48,684 nucleotides of DNA from Halobacteriales archaeon QS_8_69_26 (GTDB lineage: Archaea > Halobacteriota > Halobacteria > Halobacteriales > SW-7-71-33): positions 1 to 48,684 of the forward strand of contig PXRX01000025.1 in assembly GCA_003023195.1 (NCBI GenBank), in the 5' to 3' direction. The position numbers and the translations under genes are program-made. The first letter of the stretch is position 1, and each line of letters opens with the position of its first letter. The notes beneath the pieces are model-generated. The model saw only the letters and a program-made list of their open reading frames with translations, ran no database searches and was not told the DNA's origin. This document shows positions 7,853 through 17,017 of the stretch, in pieces.

Positions 7853-8680
7853 TCACTCGGCCGCCTCGATCAGGTCGTCGTACGCGGGGGCGTAGGCGTC
7901 GGCGATGGCGGCGGGATCCGTCCGCTCGTCCTTCCCCAGCGGCGGGAGTGGCCGGCTGGCGATGGGGTCGAGGTGCTTGATGGCGTCCTCGACCCGGCGT
8001 TCTAGCTGGCCGTCGACCGGGCTGGCCCGTGCCACCTCGCAGGCACGGACGAACCGCTCGCCGTCGTAGACCCGCACCCGTCCGGGTTCGACGACGCCGA
8101 CGGCGTCGTAGAGGTCCGTCGCATCGGCGCCCTCGGGGAGCGATCCCTGGAGTGGACGGGCGACGTCGCCGTAGGACTCGACCACTGCCGTCTCGCGGTC
8201 GACGATCCGCCGTCCGACCGCCCGCAGGGCGGTGAGGTGCCGCCGGGCCGAAACCTCGTTGAGTTCCTCGACCGATGAGACGGCGACGGCGTCCGAGACG
8301 GGGAGTCGATCCCGGGCCATCGCCGGGAGGTCCGCCCCTGCGTTGACGACGAACGAGCGGTCGACCCGGTCCAGCAGGAAGCGGCGGTCGGCGGGACCGA
8401 CGAGGCCGCTCTCGGGGCCGGGGAACGGTCCCCAGAGGCGGTGGACCGGGTTGATGTCCTCGGGATCGACCGACCCGGGCGCGGCGGTGGCCAGTCGCCG
8501 GGCGTCCTTGCCGTACATCCGGCCCTCGCCGGTGGCCGACCGGACGTCGTCGTGGTCGAACCAGTAGTCGTTGCCGGCGCGGGGCTTGAACGCCCGGGCA
8601 CCGGTCCGGTCGACGAGTCCGACCGAGAAGGTGGTCTTGCCGGCGTCGACGCGGTCCGCGCCAGCGACCAGGAACCTCAT
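7853..8680 (-). CDS. P-loop ATPase, haloarchaeal, function unknown
   Basis: The 275-residue protein opens with a beta strand and a Walker A-like loop, GADRVDAGKTT (7-17), preceded by MRFLVA. A later strand VVNAGADLP and VAVSSVEELNE may form the rest of the nucleotide fold. The deviant P loop with GKTT resembles the SIMIBI class (MinD/CobQ/DTB synthetase type), which is my inference. The start ATG at 8680 overlaps the stop of the preceding small gene by four bases (ATGA), so the two are translationally coupled. A longer upstream open frame is rejected because it runs antiparallel to that gene's codons. Confidence 0.7.
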   Translation of the reverse strand: MRFLVAGADRVDAGKTTFSVGLVDRTGARAFKPRAGNDYWFDHDDVRSATGEGRMYGKDARRLATAAPGSVDPEDINPVHRLWGPFPGPESGLVGPADRRFLLDRVDRSFVVNAGADLPAMARDRLPVSDAVAVSSVEELNEVSARRHLTALRAVGRRIVDRETAVVESYGDVARPLQGSLPEGADATDLYDAVGVVEPGRVRVYDGERFVRACEVARASPVDGQLERRVEDAIKHLDPIASRPLPPLGKDERTDPAAIADAYAPAYDDLIEAAE

Positions 8681-8943
8681 GTCCGGAGGCCGTAGTACCC
8701 GGGATCGTCCTCGGTGGGCGGTTCGGCCACGACCAGGTCGTCGGCGTTCCGGATCACCCACGGGATCGCCCAGTCGAGCAACACCGCCTCGGTCCCCTCC
8801 TCCAGCGACGCGTCCGGGTCGAGTCCCTGGAGCATGCGGGCGATCTCGTAGACCGTGTACATCTGGTCCGCCTCAAGGAGTTCCTCCGGTTCGTAGAACT
8901 CACAGGGGAGTATCTCGTCGAACTCGGCCTTCGGGACTGGCAT
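8677..8943 (-). CDS. Small conserved haloarchaeal protein (DUF5827-like)
   Basis: An 88-residue acidic protein starting MPVPKAEFDEILPCEF and ending DPGYYGLRT. The middle is helical (MYTVYEIARMLQGLDPD). I recall a haloarchaeal family of this size and ending (DUF5827), but the assignment is from memory. It is first in a two-gene unit with the P-loop protein, overlapping by ATGA, which suggests they work in the same complex or process. Confidence 0.7.
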   Translation of the reverse strand: MPVPKAEFDEILPCEFYEPEELLEADQMYTVYEIARMLQGLDPDASLEEGTEAVLLDWAIPWVIRNADDLVVAEPPTEDDPGYYGLRT

Positions 8944-9181
8944 TTCCCGGGATCGAGGCCTCGAAAACGGTAAATCAACCGGTCCGGCAACGGTGCGGGA
9001 CCCGGAACGGCATCGACAGGGAGCGGGGGGTGATCGCGACCGGGAGCGACGCCGGCGGGTACCACGACGCCGGGGGTACGAGAAGGCCAGCAGGCCCGGG
9101 ACTCGCCCGACGGAGGAACTGGAGATTACTATCATGCATTTACAAAGTTTTTTGTATGAGCATAGTGTATCCGTGTCCAAG

Positions 9182-9580
9182 ATGAGCGCGACGCCGTCCC
9201 CTGACGTGGAGCGGACGATCGAACACTGCCAGCCCGAAGACGTTACCCCCGTCAGCATCGAGGCCGAGCGACTCGACTCGACGGCTCCCGAGTACCTGCG
9301 GGACCTGCGCCGCGGCCTCCACGAGGAGGGGCTCTCCCCCGCCGGCCTCACCGTCTCCACCTGCTTCTCCGAGGACTGCTCCCTGGAGACCCAGCGCGAG
9401 GTCGACCGCCTGCGGGGCTACGTCCGTGCCGCCTCGTTCCTCGGTGCAGGCCGCGTCCGGGTCCGCGTCGACGACGTGGCCGACGAGGAGAAGGTCCGCC
9501 CCGCGCTGTCGGCCTGCCGGGAGCGGGCCCGCCGCGAGGGCGTCACCCTCGAAGTCGAGGGCATCGACCTGGAGGAGTAG
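9182..9580 (+). CDS. Short TIM-barrel-like protein (half-length isomerase/epimerase fold)
   Basis: The 132-residue product contains segments typical of xylose isomerase-like/AP endonuclease 2 barrels: VTPVSIEAERLD, LTVSTCFSEDCS, EVDRLRGYVRAASFLGA, VRVRVDD and VTLEVEG. That accounts for about three or four beta/alpha units, whereas full barrels run near 260-280 residues. It is therefore a partial barrel or a dimeric half-barrel. The ATG at 9182 is preferred; the AT-rich tract at 9130-9165 probably holds the promoter. The methyltransferase gene follows after 6 bp, so they are co-transcribed. Confidence 0.6.
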   Translation: MSATPSPDVERTIEHCQPEDVTPVSIEAERLDSTAPEYLRDLRRGLHEEGLSPAGLTVSTCFSEDCSLETQREVDRLRGYVRAASFLGAGRVRVRVDDVADEEKVRPALSACRERARREGVTLEVEGIDLEE

Positions 9581-9586
9581 GGGGTC

Positions 9587-10240
9587 GTGAAGGGGCGCGA
9601 ACTGGCACGCCGCCTCGCCGACCTCTCGGGTTTCGAGGACCCTTCCCCCGACCGCGAACAGTACCCCACGCCCCCGGAACTCGCCGCCAACCTCCTCGCG
9701 GTCGCACGCGTCCAGGGCGACCTGGACCATCCCGTCCTCGACCTCGGCGCCGGTACCGGGATCCTCGCGATCGGTGCCGCCCTCCTGGGCGCCCCCACGG
9801 TCGGGCTCGAACTCGACGCCGGCGCCCTGGCGACCGCCCGCGAGAACGCCGCCCGCGCGGGCCTCGACGGACCGGCCGGGGACGCGGGCCGGGTCGACTG
9901 GATCCGTGCCGACGCGACCGACCCTCCCGTCTGCACGGAGTCCCCGGCCTCGACGGTGGTGACCAACCCGCCCTTCGGTGCCCAGCGAGGCAACGAGGGT
10001 GCCGACCGCGCGTTCCTGTCCGTCGCCGCCGACGTCTCCGCCGTCTCCTATTCGGTCCACAACGAGGGGTCCCGCGAGTTCGTCGAGGCCTTCGCCGCCG
10101 ACGAGGGCGGGACCGTCACCCACGCCTTCCGCGCCGACCTGCCGATAGACCGGCAGTTCGAGTTTCACACCGAGGACCGGCGCACGATAGCGGCCGAGGT
10201 CTTCCGGGTCGAATGGACGGACAGGGACGAGAGCGGGTAG
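9587..10240 (+). CDS. METTL5-like RNA adenine N6-methyltransferase
   Basis: This 217-residue class I SAM methyltransferase has an N-terminal substrate part with EQYPTPPELAANLL, motif I LDLGAGTGILAIGA (about 49-62), the acidic LELD and the catalytic NPPFG (about 126-130), as in enzymes that methylate the N6 of adenine. Length and order match the archaeal METTL5 relatives, whose eukaryotic member modifies small-subunit rRNA; the same target here is inference. It starts at GTG 9587, six bases after the preceding stop, so it probably depends on that gene's transcript. Confidence 0.85.
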   Translation: MKGRELARRLADLSGFEDPSPDREQYPTPPELAANLLAVARVQGDLDHPVLDLGAGTGILAIGAALLGAPTVGLELDAGALATARENAARAGLDGPAGDAGRVDWIRADATDPPVCTESPASTVVTNPPFGAQRGNEGADRAFLSVAADVSAVSYSVHNEGSREFVEAFAADEGGTVTHAFRADLPIDRQFEFHTEDRRTIAAEVFRVEWTDRDESG

Positions 10241-10243
10241 TTC

Positions 10244-10341
10244 CGGCCTGGATCAGGGTCGAGAAGCGAGGAGGGTACGTTCGGCCTGGATCAGGGTCGA
10301 GAAGCGAGGAGGGTACGTTCGGCCTGGATCACGGTCGAGGG
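10244..10341. repeat. 38-bp tandem repeat, about 2.6 copies
   Basis: Units at 10244-10281 and 10282-10319 are identical, starting CGGCCTGGATCAGGGTCGAG. A third partial copy runs to about 10341 with one change (CAGG to CACG). The array follows the methyltransferase stop by three bases and ends before the convergent rhomboid gene. Confidence 0.85.
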
Positions 10342-10392
10342 GTGTCCCGAGGTCATCGGGGTCCACGAAGTCGGCGTTCGTGACCGTGGCGA

Positions 10393-12231
10393 CTACTCGT
10401 ACTCCTCCTTCGATGCTACCTGCACGCGCGTCCCGTTCGCGTGGACGTAGACGTCTCCGTCGCGGTTGACGAACCGGAGGCCGGCGACGTCGGCCTCCTC
10501 GCCCGACGCGGGGATCCGGGCGGACCCGAGGGCGGTGTCGTTCCGGGTGACCCGGAGGTAGAAGCCGTCTCCCTCGGGCGGGGCGACGACGCTGACGTTC
10601 CGGTTCGCCACGACGGGGTCCGCGGTCGCGGGCGATGAGTTGAACGCGAACCGGCGTTCGCCGCCGTCGGGTTCGAGCCACACCTTGTAGGCGGTCCCGC
10701 CGCCGGCGGCCGACCAGCCCCGGCGGATCGCCGTCACCGACCGCCGCCAGCCGACGCCGCCGACCCGGACGGTTCGCTCGCCCGAGAAGGCGAGTTCGCC
10801 CTTCGACACCGACTGGTACCAGATCCCCCGTCGTTCCGAACTGACGATGACGCCGCTGGTCTCGACGACGGTCGTCTCGTTGAGGAACTCGACGTCGACG
10901 ATGGCAACCATCTCGTCGGTGACGCCCTCGGCGTAGGTTACCCGATAGTCCCCGACGGCCACGCTCTCGCCCTGAGGCGCCTCGCCGCCCGCGGTGAAGA
11001 GGTTCGACCCGACCCCCGGGCCGCCCAGGAGCGCGAACCCGAGCACCAGGACCAGCAGGGAGACGTGCCGCCAGGTCATGTCCCGCATTCGCCGGTCGCC
11101 GGACCCCCCGCCGAGGATCGAACCCCCACCGAGCGACACTCGCCCGCCGAGCAGTCCGTCGTCCTCGTCGGGGGCGTCGACCGTGCCGTCGTCCGCGGGC
11201 GTGGGGGGATCCGAGTCGTCGGGCGCGCGCCCCCCGTCGGCCTCGACGCGTCGTTCGCCCCTGGTGGGGACCAGTCCTCGAAGGGAGTGCAGGACCGGTC
11301 GGTCGCTGGCAGTCAGTCCCGCGGCGACCAGCAACGCCAGGGTGGCCACCAATACGACGCCCAAGCCCCGGTAGAGGACGTAGGTGTTCGACCCCCGGAA
11401 CCAGTAGACTGCCCACATGGCGCGGGTCATCGCGAACAAGCCGACGCCGGTCCAGACGTGGAGGGCCGGCGGCGCCTCGTCGCGCCGCGAGAACAGGACC
11501 GCCCCGAGGATCACGCCCAGGAAGAGCCCGATTGCGTGGCCCTGGATGGCGATTTCCGCCCACCAGGGCGGCGAGGGAGGACTGGGACTGGGCTGGACCG
11601 TCCGCACCGGCTCCAGCAGCGAGAAGTAGACCGTCCGGACCGCGCCCGCGGCGACGACGGCGACCACGGTTCCCAGCGGGTACCGGGCCAGCGCGAACCC
11701 CGCGAACGCGAAGACCACCAGTGAGAACCCGATGACGGGACCGATCGTGAGTACGCTCCCGAGGAAGCCGGCGACGACCACGGCCCCAGGGAAGACCAGC
11801 AGCGCCCGAGCCCAGGGGTTCGTCAGGGGCGAGGAGAACGAGGTGGTTCCACGCTCGGTCGGGTAGTGGCCCCAGGCGTACTCGGCCACCGTCGCCAGCG
11901 TGACCGTCCCGACGAGGTTGCCGATCAGGTGGTCCGGACCCTGGTGGGTGAACGGTGCGGTCACCATCCCGAGCGGGTAGGAGAACGACCAGGCGCGGAA
12001 GGCGACGGTGACCGGGTCGTACCAGTGCCAGTATCCACCCTGGACGAAGAGGTAGGACCCGAGCACGAACAGCGTGGTCACGAGCGTTCCCCAGGGGACG
12101 CCCATGACGAACCGCTCGCGGAGGCGCTGACCCCACCGGCCACCGGGTCGGTCGAGCCGGTAGATCACCACCGACGACGCCAGAAGCGCCACGAGCATCG
12201 CGGCGGAAAACGCGGTCGACGGCTGAACCAT
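10393..12231 (-). CDS. Rhomboid family intramembrane protease with large C-terminal extracellular domain
   Basis: The 612-residue protein has at least seven hydrophobic helices in its first half. Rhomboid signatures are H101xxxN105 (HLIGN), a serine in IGFSLVV (Ser170) and a histidine in QGHAIGLFLG (His232), consistent with the Ser-His dyad. The GxSG motif is degenerate (GFSL). After helix-rich residues to about 340 comes an acidic, Pro/Asp-rich linker, another membrane helix (HVSLLVLVLGFALLGG) and a beta-rich domain of about 200 residues. The start at 12231 was chosen because the upstream frame runs across the divergent rpoL gene. Confidence 0.8.
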   Translation of the reverse strand: MVQPSTAFSAAMLVALLASSVVIYRLDRPGGRWGQRLRERFVMGVPWGTLVTTLFVLGSYLFVQGGYWHWYDPVTVAFRAWSFSYPLGMVTAPFTHQGPDHLIGNLVGTVTLATVAEYAWGHYPTERGTTSFSSPLTNPWARALLVFPGAVVVAGFLGSVLTIGPVIGFSLVVFAFAGFALARYPLGTVVAVVAAGAVRTVYFSLLEPVRTVQPSPSPPSPPWWAEIAIQGHAIGLFLGVILGAVLFSRRDEAPPALHVWTGVGLFAMTRAMWAVYWFRGSNTYVLYRGLGVVLVATLALLVAAGLTASDRPVLHSLRGLVPTRGERRVEADGGRAPDDSDPPTPADDGTVDAPDEDDGLLGGRVSLGGGSILGGGSGDRRMRDMTWRHVSLLVLVLGFALLGGPGVGSNLFTAGGEAPQGESVAVGDYRVTYAEGVTDEMVAIVDVEFLNETTVVETSGVIVSSERRGIWYQSVSKGELAFSGERTVRVGGVGWRRSVTAIRRGWSAAGGGTAYKVWLEPDGGERRFAFNSSPATADPVVANRNVSVVAPPEGDGFYLRVTRNDTALGSARIPASGEEADVAGLRFVNRDGDVYVHANGTRVQVASKEEYE

Positions 12232-12375
12232 GCGGAACCCGTAGGGGGCAGGGGGTTTGTATTTTTCCCGGTTGCCGCCGTCCTCGCCGCGGCATCCGGA
12301 CGATCCCGTTCGCACGGTGGCTGAGCGGCCGCGCGGGGACCGAAACCCTGAAACTCGCGAGCGACAAGAACGCGT

Positions 12376-12660
12376 ATGGAACTGCGGGTCATCGAGAGCG
12401 AGGACCAGGAGATCTCCATCGAGATCGCCGACGAGGACCACACGTTCATGAACGTCCTGAAGGGGTCGCTGCTGGAGACGGACGGCGTCGCGGCGGCGAC
12501 CTACGACATGAACCCCGAACAGTCCGGGGGTCAGACCGACCCGGTGCTGACGATCAAGACCGAGTCGGGAACGGACCCCCTCGACGCCCTGGAGGCGGCG
12601 GCCGGCCGGGTCACCGACAAGACCGCGGCCTTCCGCGAGGCGTTCGAGGCGGCCGCCTGA
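12376..12660 (+). CDS. rpoL: DNA-directed RNA polymerase subunit L (Rpo11)
   Basis: Subunit L pairs with subunit D in the assembly platform of archaeal RNA polymerase, like eukaryotic Rpb11/AC19 and bacterial alpha. The 94-residue protein has the family start [10 protein letters not shown], the [13 protein letters not shown] helix and the DP..AL dimerisation helix near the end. Length is normal. The gene is divergent from the rhomboid gene, and the two share a 144-bp promoter interval. Confidence 0.95.
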   Translation: MELRVIESEDQEISIEIADEDHTFMNVLKGSLLETDGVAAATYDMNPEQSGGQTDPVLTIKTESGTDPLDALEAAAGRVTDKTAAFREAFEAAA

Positions 12661-12799
12661 TCCGACTTCGCTGCAACTCGTCGCACAACGACCGCCTTCC
12701 GATGGAGTCCCCGCGGACCGGTACCGTCGCACAGTCCCCTCGATCGAACGTCTCTCGTCCAACTTCTCGAAGGTCGTCTCACACTCCACAGGTTGTGCC

Positions 12800-13302
12800 A
12801 TGACCAGCGAGTTCGCCTTCAGGGCCTGGTACAAGGAGAAGCGGAGCATGGATATTGGCGAGCACGTCATCCAACTGGAGATCTATGGGGTGGAAGAGGA
12901 ATACCAACTGGAGGATCTCTTCCCCTCGTGGCCGCTTGTTCCCACGAAGGGTCGCTATTCGGAAGCATTCTTCCACGTTTCGATCAGGATAACTGAGACT
13001 TCCCGGAACCTGTCCTCCGATGTCGACCCGGAGGTATCCCGCCACGAGTTCCTGGCCGAGGTCGACTACTTCCACGACGAGCGCCCGGGCTTCAAACTAT
13101 CCGACCCGGAGGACGGAACTCCCCTCGGCCGCGTGCAACTACACCCGGATCGCTTGCCGGACGGGTCGAAGACACCGATGATACCTGCTACACGACGATC
13201 GAGGTCGAGTACGAGCAGACCATCTCCGACGATGCGGCCGAAGAACGGCGAAAAAAGGCACAGGAGGCACATGAACGGGACAAGGAGCGACTCGGCGGCT
13301 AA
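12800..13302 (+). pseudogene. Hypothetical protein gene with an apparent one-base deletion
   Basis: From the ATG at 12800 the frame encodes a beta-rich acidic protein (FAFRAWYKEKRSMD, YFHDERPGFKLSDPEDG). After LHPDRLPDG (to about 13165) the frame becomes Arg/Ser-rich and unlike coding DNA until 13324. The neighbouring frame from 13165 reads VEDTDDTCYTTIEVEYEQT and ends AHERDKERLGG at a stop at 13300-13302. Adding one G to the run at 13163-13165 restores a 167-residue protein. Either the gene is freshly broken or the sequence has an indel. No family is recognised. Confidence 0.55.
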
Positions 13303-13372
13303 TCGGGACTGCCACCACTTGTAGGAGCGACTCCCCCGGCGTTTCCGCGTGGGGCCACCGAGGTCCCACTGG

Positions 13373-14185
13373 CTACAACCGGACGGGAACGCCACGGTCG
13401 TCGAGGTACTCCTTGACCTCGGCGATGGAGTACTCGCCGTAGTGGAAGATCGAGGCCGCGAGCGCCGCGTCGGCGCCGGCCTCGAAGGCCTCGAAGCAGT
13501 CCTCGGGGCCGCCACACCCCGAGGAGGCGATGACGGGCGTCGAGACGGCGTCACAGACCGCCCGCACGAGGGGGACGTCGTAGCCGTCCTTCGTGCCGTC
13601 GGCGTCGATGGAGTTGACGAACAGTTCCCCCGCCCCGCGGCGTTCGGCCTCCCGGGCCCACTCCACGACGTCCCGGCCGGTCCCCTCCCGGCCGCCCTTG
13701 ATCGTCGCCTCGAACCAGCACGACTCGCCGTCCACCTGCTCGTAGTGTTCGCCCCGTTCGTCGAACCGGCGCTTGGCGTCGACGCTGATCACGATGCACT
13801 GGCTCCCGAACGCGGCCGCGCCTTTCCCGATCAGGTCGGGCCGTTCGAGCGCACCGGTGTTGATCGACACCTTGTCGGCACCGGCCCGGAGGGTCTCCTT
13901 GACGTCCTCGCGGGTCCGGATCCCGCCGCCCACAGTGAGAGGAATGAACACCTCGTCGGCGACGCCCTCGACGACCGACAGCATGGTCTCCCGTCCCTCC
14001 GCCGATGCCGTGATGTCCAGGAAGACGAACTCGTCGGCACCGGCCTCGTTGTACCGGCGGGCCATCTCCACGGGGTCACCCGTGTGCTGCAGGTCCTCGA
14101 AGTGGACGCCCGTGTAGACCGCGGGGGTCCCGTCCTCGTCGATGTCCACGTCGATGCAGGGGATGATCCGCTTGGTGAGAGTCAC
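13373..14185 (-). CDS. hisF: Imidazole glycerol phosphate synthase, cyclase subunit
   Basis: HisF closes the imidazole ring in histidine synthesis, using ammonia from HisH. The TIM-barrel protein shows the catalytic Asp in IPCIDVD, the phosphate-binding VGGGIRT and ASGG-like SSGCGG loops, and the second catalytic Asp in [13 protein letters not shown] chose the GTG at 14185 (270 aa) because [10 protein letters not shown] is the usual haloarchaeal start; an in-frame ATG at 14215 would add ten residues. It stands apart from other his genes here, as is usual for haloarchaea. Confidence 0.94.
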   Translation of the reverse strand: MTLTKRIIPCIDVDIDEDGTPAVYTGVHFEDLQHTGDPVEMARRYNEAGADEFVFLDITASAEGRETMLSVVEGVADEVFIPLTVGGGIRTREDVKETLRAGADKVSINTGALERPDLIGKGAAAFGSQCIVISVDAKRRFDERGEHYEQVDGESCWFEATIKGGREGTGRDVVEWAREAERRGAGELFVNSIDADGTKDGYDVPLVRAVCDAVSTPVIASSGCGGPEDCFEAFEAGADAALAASIFHYGEYSIAEVKEYLDDRGVPVRL

Positions 14186-14320
14186 GTCGGGAGGTGGTTG
14201 GTCGTCGGCCACCAAAAGGCGTCCGACATCCAGAGACTCCTGGCGAGGGGTTTCGCCCGCGATCCTTGCCGGCCGAGCAAGCGTTAATTACAATTAGGGG
14301 GTTCGCGTTAATCGATTACA

Positions 14321-15034
14321 ATGGGGCTACTCGAAGTTGCACTCTCACTCTTCGCGGTACTGACGGCGGCGGGGGCACTGTTCGTGGCCGGCGTGGCGGT
14401 CGCGGTCAACTACGACGCCCTGTTGCGGAAGGCGATCTACCACGCCTACGACCCGAAGGTCGAGGTAACGCTCCAGGACGCCGGTCCCGAGACGGAGAAG
14501 CAGTTCCACATCACGGAGAGCGGGTTCGAACCGACGTACGACGACGACTTCGAGATAGACTACCACCGGTTCGACAACAGGGTGACGGCGGCCGACGGCG
14601 GCGGGATGATCCGGACGTTCACCTTCTCGGTCAACGTCGACGGGTACGACCACCGGGCCGCCGACGTGGCCCTGGACGTGACCGCCGACTCGATGGTCCG
14701 GTTGTCCTTCGAGGACCACCACCGCAACGACGTCGAGGACGGCTACCGGGAGATCCGGATGGGGTCCAAGCGGGAGTACTCGTTCATGGAGTTGCCCGTC
14801 TCCACGGAGGAGCCGCACTGGTTCAACCCGACCTTCGAGGTGCAGATGCCCCCGGACGGCACCTACCGCGAGTTCGAGGTCGAGGCGACCGTCGACGTGA
14901 GCATGGACGCCTCGGAGTTCGAGGTGCCGGTCGCGGGGGTGTCCCTGCCCTCGTCGGTCGGCGACGTGGAGTTCGACTCCATCGAACGCGAGTGGACGAT
15001 CATCGGTCCCGATCACCCCGAGTTCGGGAGCTAG
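14321..15034 (+). CDS. Membrane-anchored hypothetical protein
   Basis: The 237-residue protein has one N-terminal hydrophobic helix (about 4-30) followed by a soluble beta-rich acidic domain with alternating strands (FTFSVNVDG, ALDVTAD, EFEVEATVDVS). It is likely anchored in the membrane with the domain outside, although no lipobox or Tat motif is present. The promoter region at 14284-14296 (ttaattacaatta) is AT-rich, and a TAATCGATTA palindrome lies just before the ATG. No known domain is recognised. Confidence 0.65.
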   Translation: MGLLEVALSLFAVLTAAGALFVAGVAVAVNYDALLRKAIYHAYDPKVEVTLQDAGPETEKQFHITESGFEPTYDDDFEIDYHRFDNRVTAADGGGMIRTFTFSVNVDGYDHRAADVALDVTADSMVRLSFEDHHRNDVEDGYREIRMGSKREYSFMELPVSTEEPHWFNPTFEVQMPPDGTYREFEVEATVDVSMDASEFEVPVAGVSLPSSVGDVEFDSIEREWTIIGPDHPEFGS

Positions 15035-15191
15035 CGCCCGGACTCTGCGGGGCGCCCACCCCCGCCGGAGGCCACGACGGTGCCGGCCCGGCGGCGGCCG
15101 GGGACAGTGACGCCGGACGGCCGCTCCCCGCGGGAAGATTTTTGCCAACGTAGCACGGATCCGGAGGTACGCCCGACCGGCCGACGACACA

Positions 15192-16082
15192 ATGCCCGAG
15201 ACGTTCTACGACGTGCTCGCCGTCGACGAGGACGCCACACAGGAGCGGATCACGGAGGCCTACCGGGAGATGGTGAAGGAACACCACCCGGACGTCTCCG
15301 AGGCCGAGGACGCCGGCGAGCGGTTCCGGAAGATCGTCAGGGCGGAGGAGGTGCTCGGCGACCCGGAGGAACGCGAGCGGTACGACAGCATGGGCCACGC
15401 GGCCTACATGCGGCGGGTTGAGGGGGAGAACGCCGCCGGAGCCGAGCACTCGCCCTGGACCACTGGGGACCGGCGGGACCGGAACCGGGACCCGTCCCCG
15501 GACGAGGACGCCTGGACGGACAGGGAGGGCGACTACACGCCGGGCGGCGAGGCCGAGGCCGAGGGGTTCGGGACCGCCAGCGCGAGCGCCGGCTTCGGTG
15601 CCGCCGCCAACCGCCAGTCCGGGGCGAACGCAACGGGGTCGGGCGGGTCGGACCGCTGGTCGGCGGACGCCTACGCCGCAGGGGGGACCGGCGACGTCGG
15701 CGAGTCCTCCTTCTCGGTCCACGACTGGGACGAGGAGACGGCCGCCCCGAACACGGTGACCCTGGAGTTCACCCAGGAACTGATGATCGTCGCCGTTGCG
15801 ATGTTCTTCCTCTACCCGCTCCTGGTGTGGGCGTCGGTCGCCCCCTCGTTCCCGATGTTCGTCAACGTCGTCGTCGGGATCTGTACCTTCCTGGCGGTCG
15901 GCTACATGCTCACCGTCCCGAAGGTGGCCATCGCCGTCTTCGGGGCCTGGAGCGTCGCCGCGCCGGTCGGGGTGTTGACGCTGACCGACTGGGGTCTCGG
16001 ACCTAGCCTCTTTGCCATCGCCGTCTGCTGGGTTCCGCTCGCCTACGCTCTGGTGGTGGCGTACGTGACCCGCCCAGGGTGA
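15192..16082 (+). CDS. J-domain protein with four C-terminal membrane helices
   Basis: Residues 1-70 form a J domain with the HPD motif at 32-34 (EHHPDV) and the ERYD helix end. J domains stimulate the ATPase of Hsp70 (DnaK). Instead of DnaJ Gly/Phe and zinc domains there is an acidic, Gly/Ser/Ala-rich linker (about 75-190), then four hydrophobic helices (about 195-296). It is thus a membrane-tethered J protein that probably recruits DnaK to the membrane. A second protein of the same design lies at 42764-44500. Confidence 0.85.
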   Translation: MPETFYDVLAVDEDATQERITEAYREMVKEHHPDVSEAEDAGERFRKIVRAEEVLGDPEERERYDSMGHAAYMRRVEGENAAGAEHSPWTTGDRRDRNRDPSPDEDAWTDREGDYTPGGEAEAEGFGTASASAGFGAAANRQSGANATGSGGSDRWSADAYAAGGTGDVGESSFSVHDWDEETAAPNTVTLEFTQELMIVAVAMFFLYPLLVWASVAPSFPMFVNVVVGICTFLAVGYMLTVPKVAIAVFGAWSVAAPVGVLTLTDWGLGPSLFAIAVCWVPLAYALVVAYVTRPG

Positions 16083-16370
16083 TCCCCGGACGAAGCCTTC
16101 GTCGTTCCGGGAACGATACCCGTTCGGAACTCCCCGACCGGGAGTCCACTCGGCCAGGCTAGAGAAATATTATTCTCCCAACAAATAACTCCTCTCCGCC
16201 CGTAGCATTACCTGCCAGTGGCGGGACGAGATCCGGCGGCGCGGTAGTCGGCCCACGACGAAGTGTGAGGCGGTGTCGAGACGACCGGTCGGATGCCACG
16301 GGAGGCCACCAATGATCACAGCAAACACCACGAACCAGACCGTCGAGCGGTACCGGTCGGGTGAGCTACC

Positions 16371-16913
16371 ATGACGGCCGAAGAGCACGCCAAACAGGAT
16401 CGCGTACTCGACTTCGGAGGGTTCCCCGGTCGCTGGGAGATAACCCGTTCGACGGAGGACACTGACGGGGACCTACTGGAAATGCGATGGGAAATCGAGT
16501 CCGTTCCGGACGACGGCCCGTTCGTCCACACGCATCCACACGCCACGGAGAGTTACGAGGTACTCTCCGGCGAGTTGGCAGTGTACGTGGACGGGGAGTG
16601 GACGACCGTTTCGGCTGGTGAGAAGTACAGCGTCCCGCCAGGGACGCCGCACACGTTCAGAAACGAGACGGCCGTCGAGGTCGTCAACGTCCACGAGCCC
16701 GCACTACAGCACGAGGAGTTCTTCCGGAGGTTCCATCGGCTCGTCACCGAGCGAGGGGTATCGTTGCCCCCGGAGGGGTTCGACGACATCGTGCTGTTGG
16801 CGATGCTGACGACGGAACACGAGGAGGACGTGTACGCGGTGAGTCCACCACACTGGGCCTTCAAGGCCCTGGCTGGGCTCGGCCGGGTACTCGGGTACGA
16901 CCTCCCCGACTGA
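16371..16913 (+). CDS. Cupin domain protein
   Basis: The 180-residue protein has a single cupin barrel. Motif 1 appears as GPFVHTHPHATESYEVLSGE (key parts HTHPH and E/GE), and motif 2 as PPGTPHTFRNET. The histidines would bind a divalent metal. After the barrel comes a helical tail with a hydrophobic stretch (WAFKALAGLGRVLG). Substrate and reaction cannot be told. The gene is convergent with the oxidoreductase downstream, with a palindrome in between. Confidence 0.85.
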   Translation: MTAEEHAKQDRVLDFGGFPGRWEITRSTEDTDGDLLEMRWEIESVPDDGPFVHTHPHATESYEVLSGELAVYVDGEWTTVSAGEKYSVPPGTPHTFRNETAVEVVNVHEPALQHEEFFRRFHRLVTERGVSLPPEGFDDIVLLAMLTTEHEEDVYAVSPPHWAFKALAGLGRVLGYDLPD

Positions 16914-16953
16914 TCCGGGACTCCGACTCCGCCAGCGGTCACCGCAGTCGACT

Positions 16954-16971
16954 TACAGTAAGTTTACTGTA
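16954..16971. repeat. Intergenic palindrome, copy 2 (TACNGTAA family)
   Basis: TACAGTAA-GT-TTACTGTA is a perfect 8-bp inverted repeat with a 2-bp spacer, between two convergent genes. Confidence 0.65.
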
Positions 16972-17017
16972 GAGAGCGTCCACCGGACGCTCCGTTCGGT
17001 TACGGATCCGGGGTACC

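Noticed and set aside
12232..12870. N-terminal extension of the rhomboid gene
   Set aside because: The frame crosses the divergent rpoL gene; the membrane protein starts naturally at 12231.
16170..16388. 72-codon minus-strand frame with a hydrophobic stretch
   Set aside because: It overlaps the start of the cupin gene, lacks acidic bias and has no promoter or family match.
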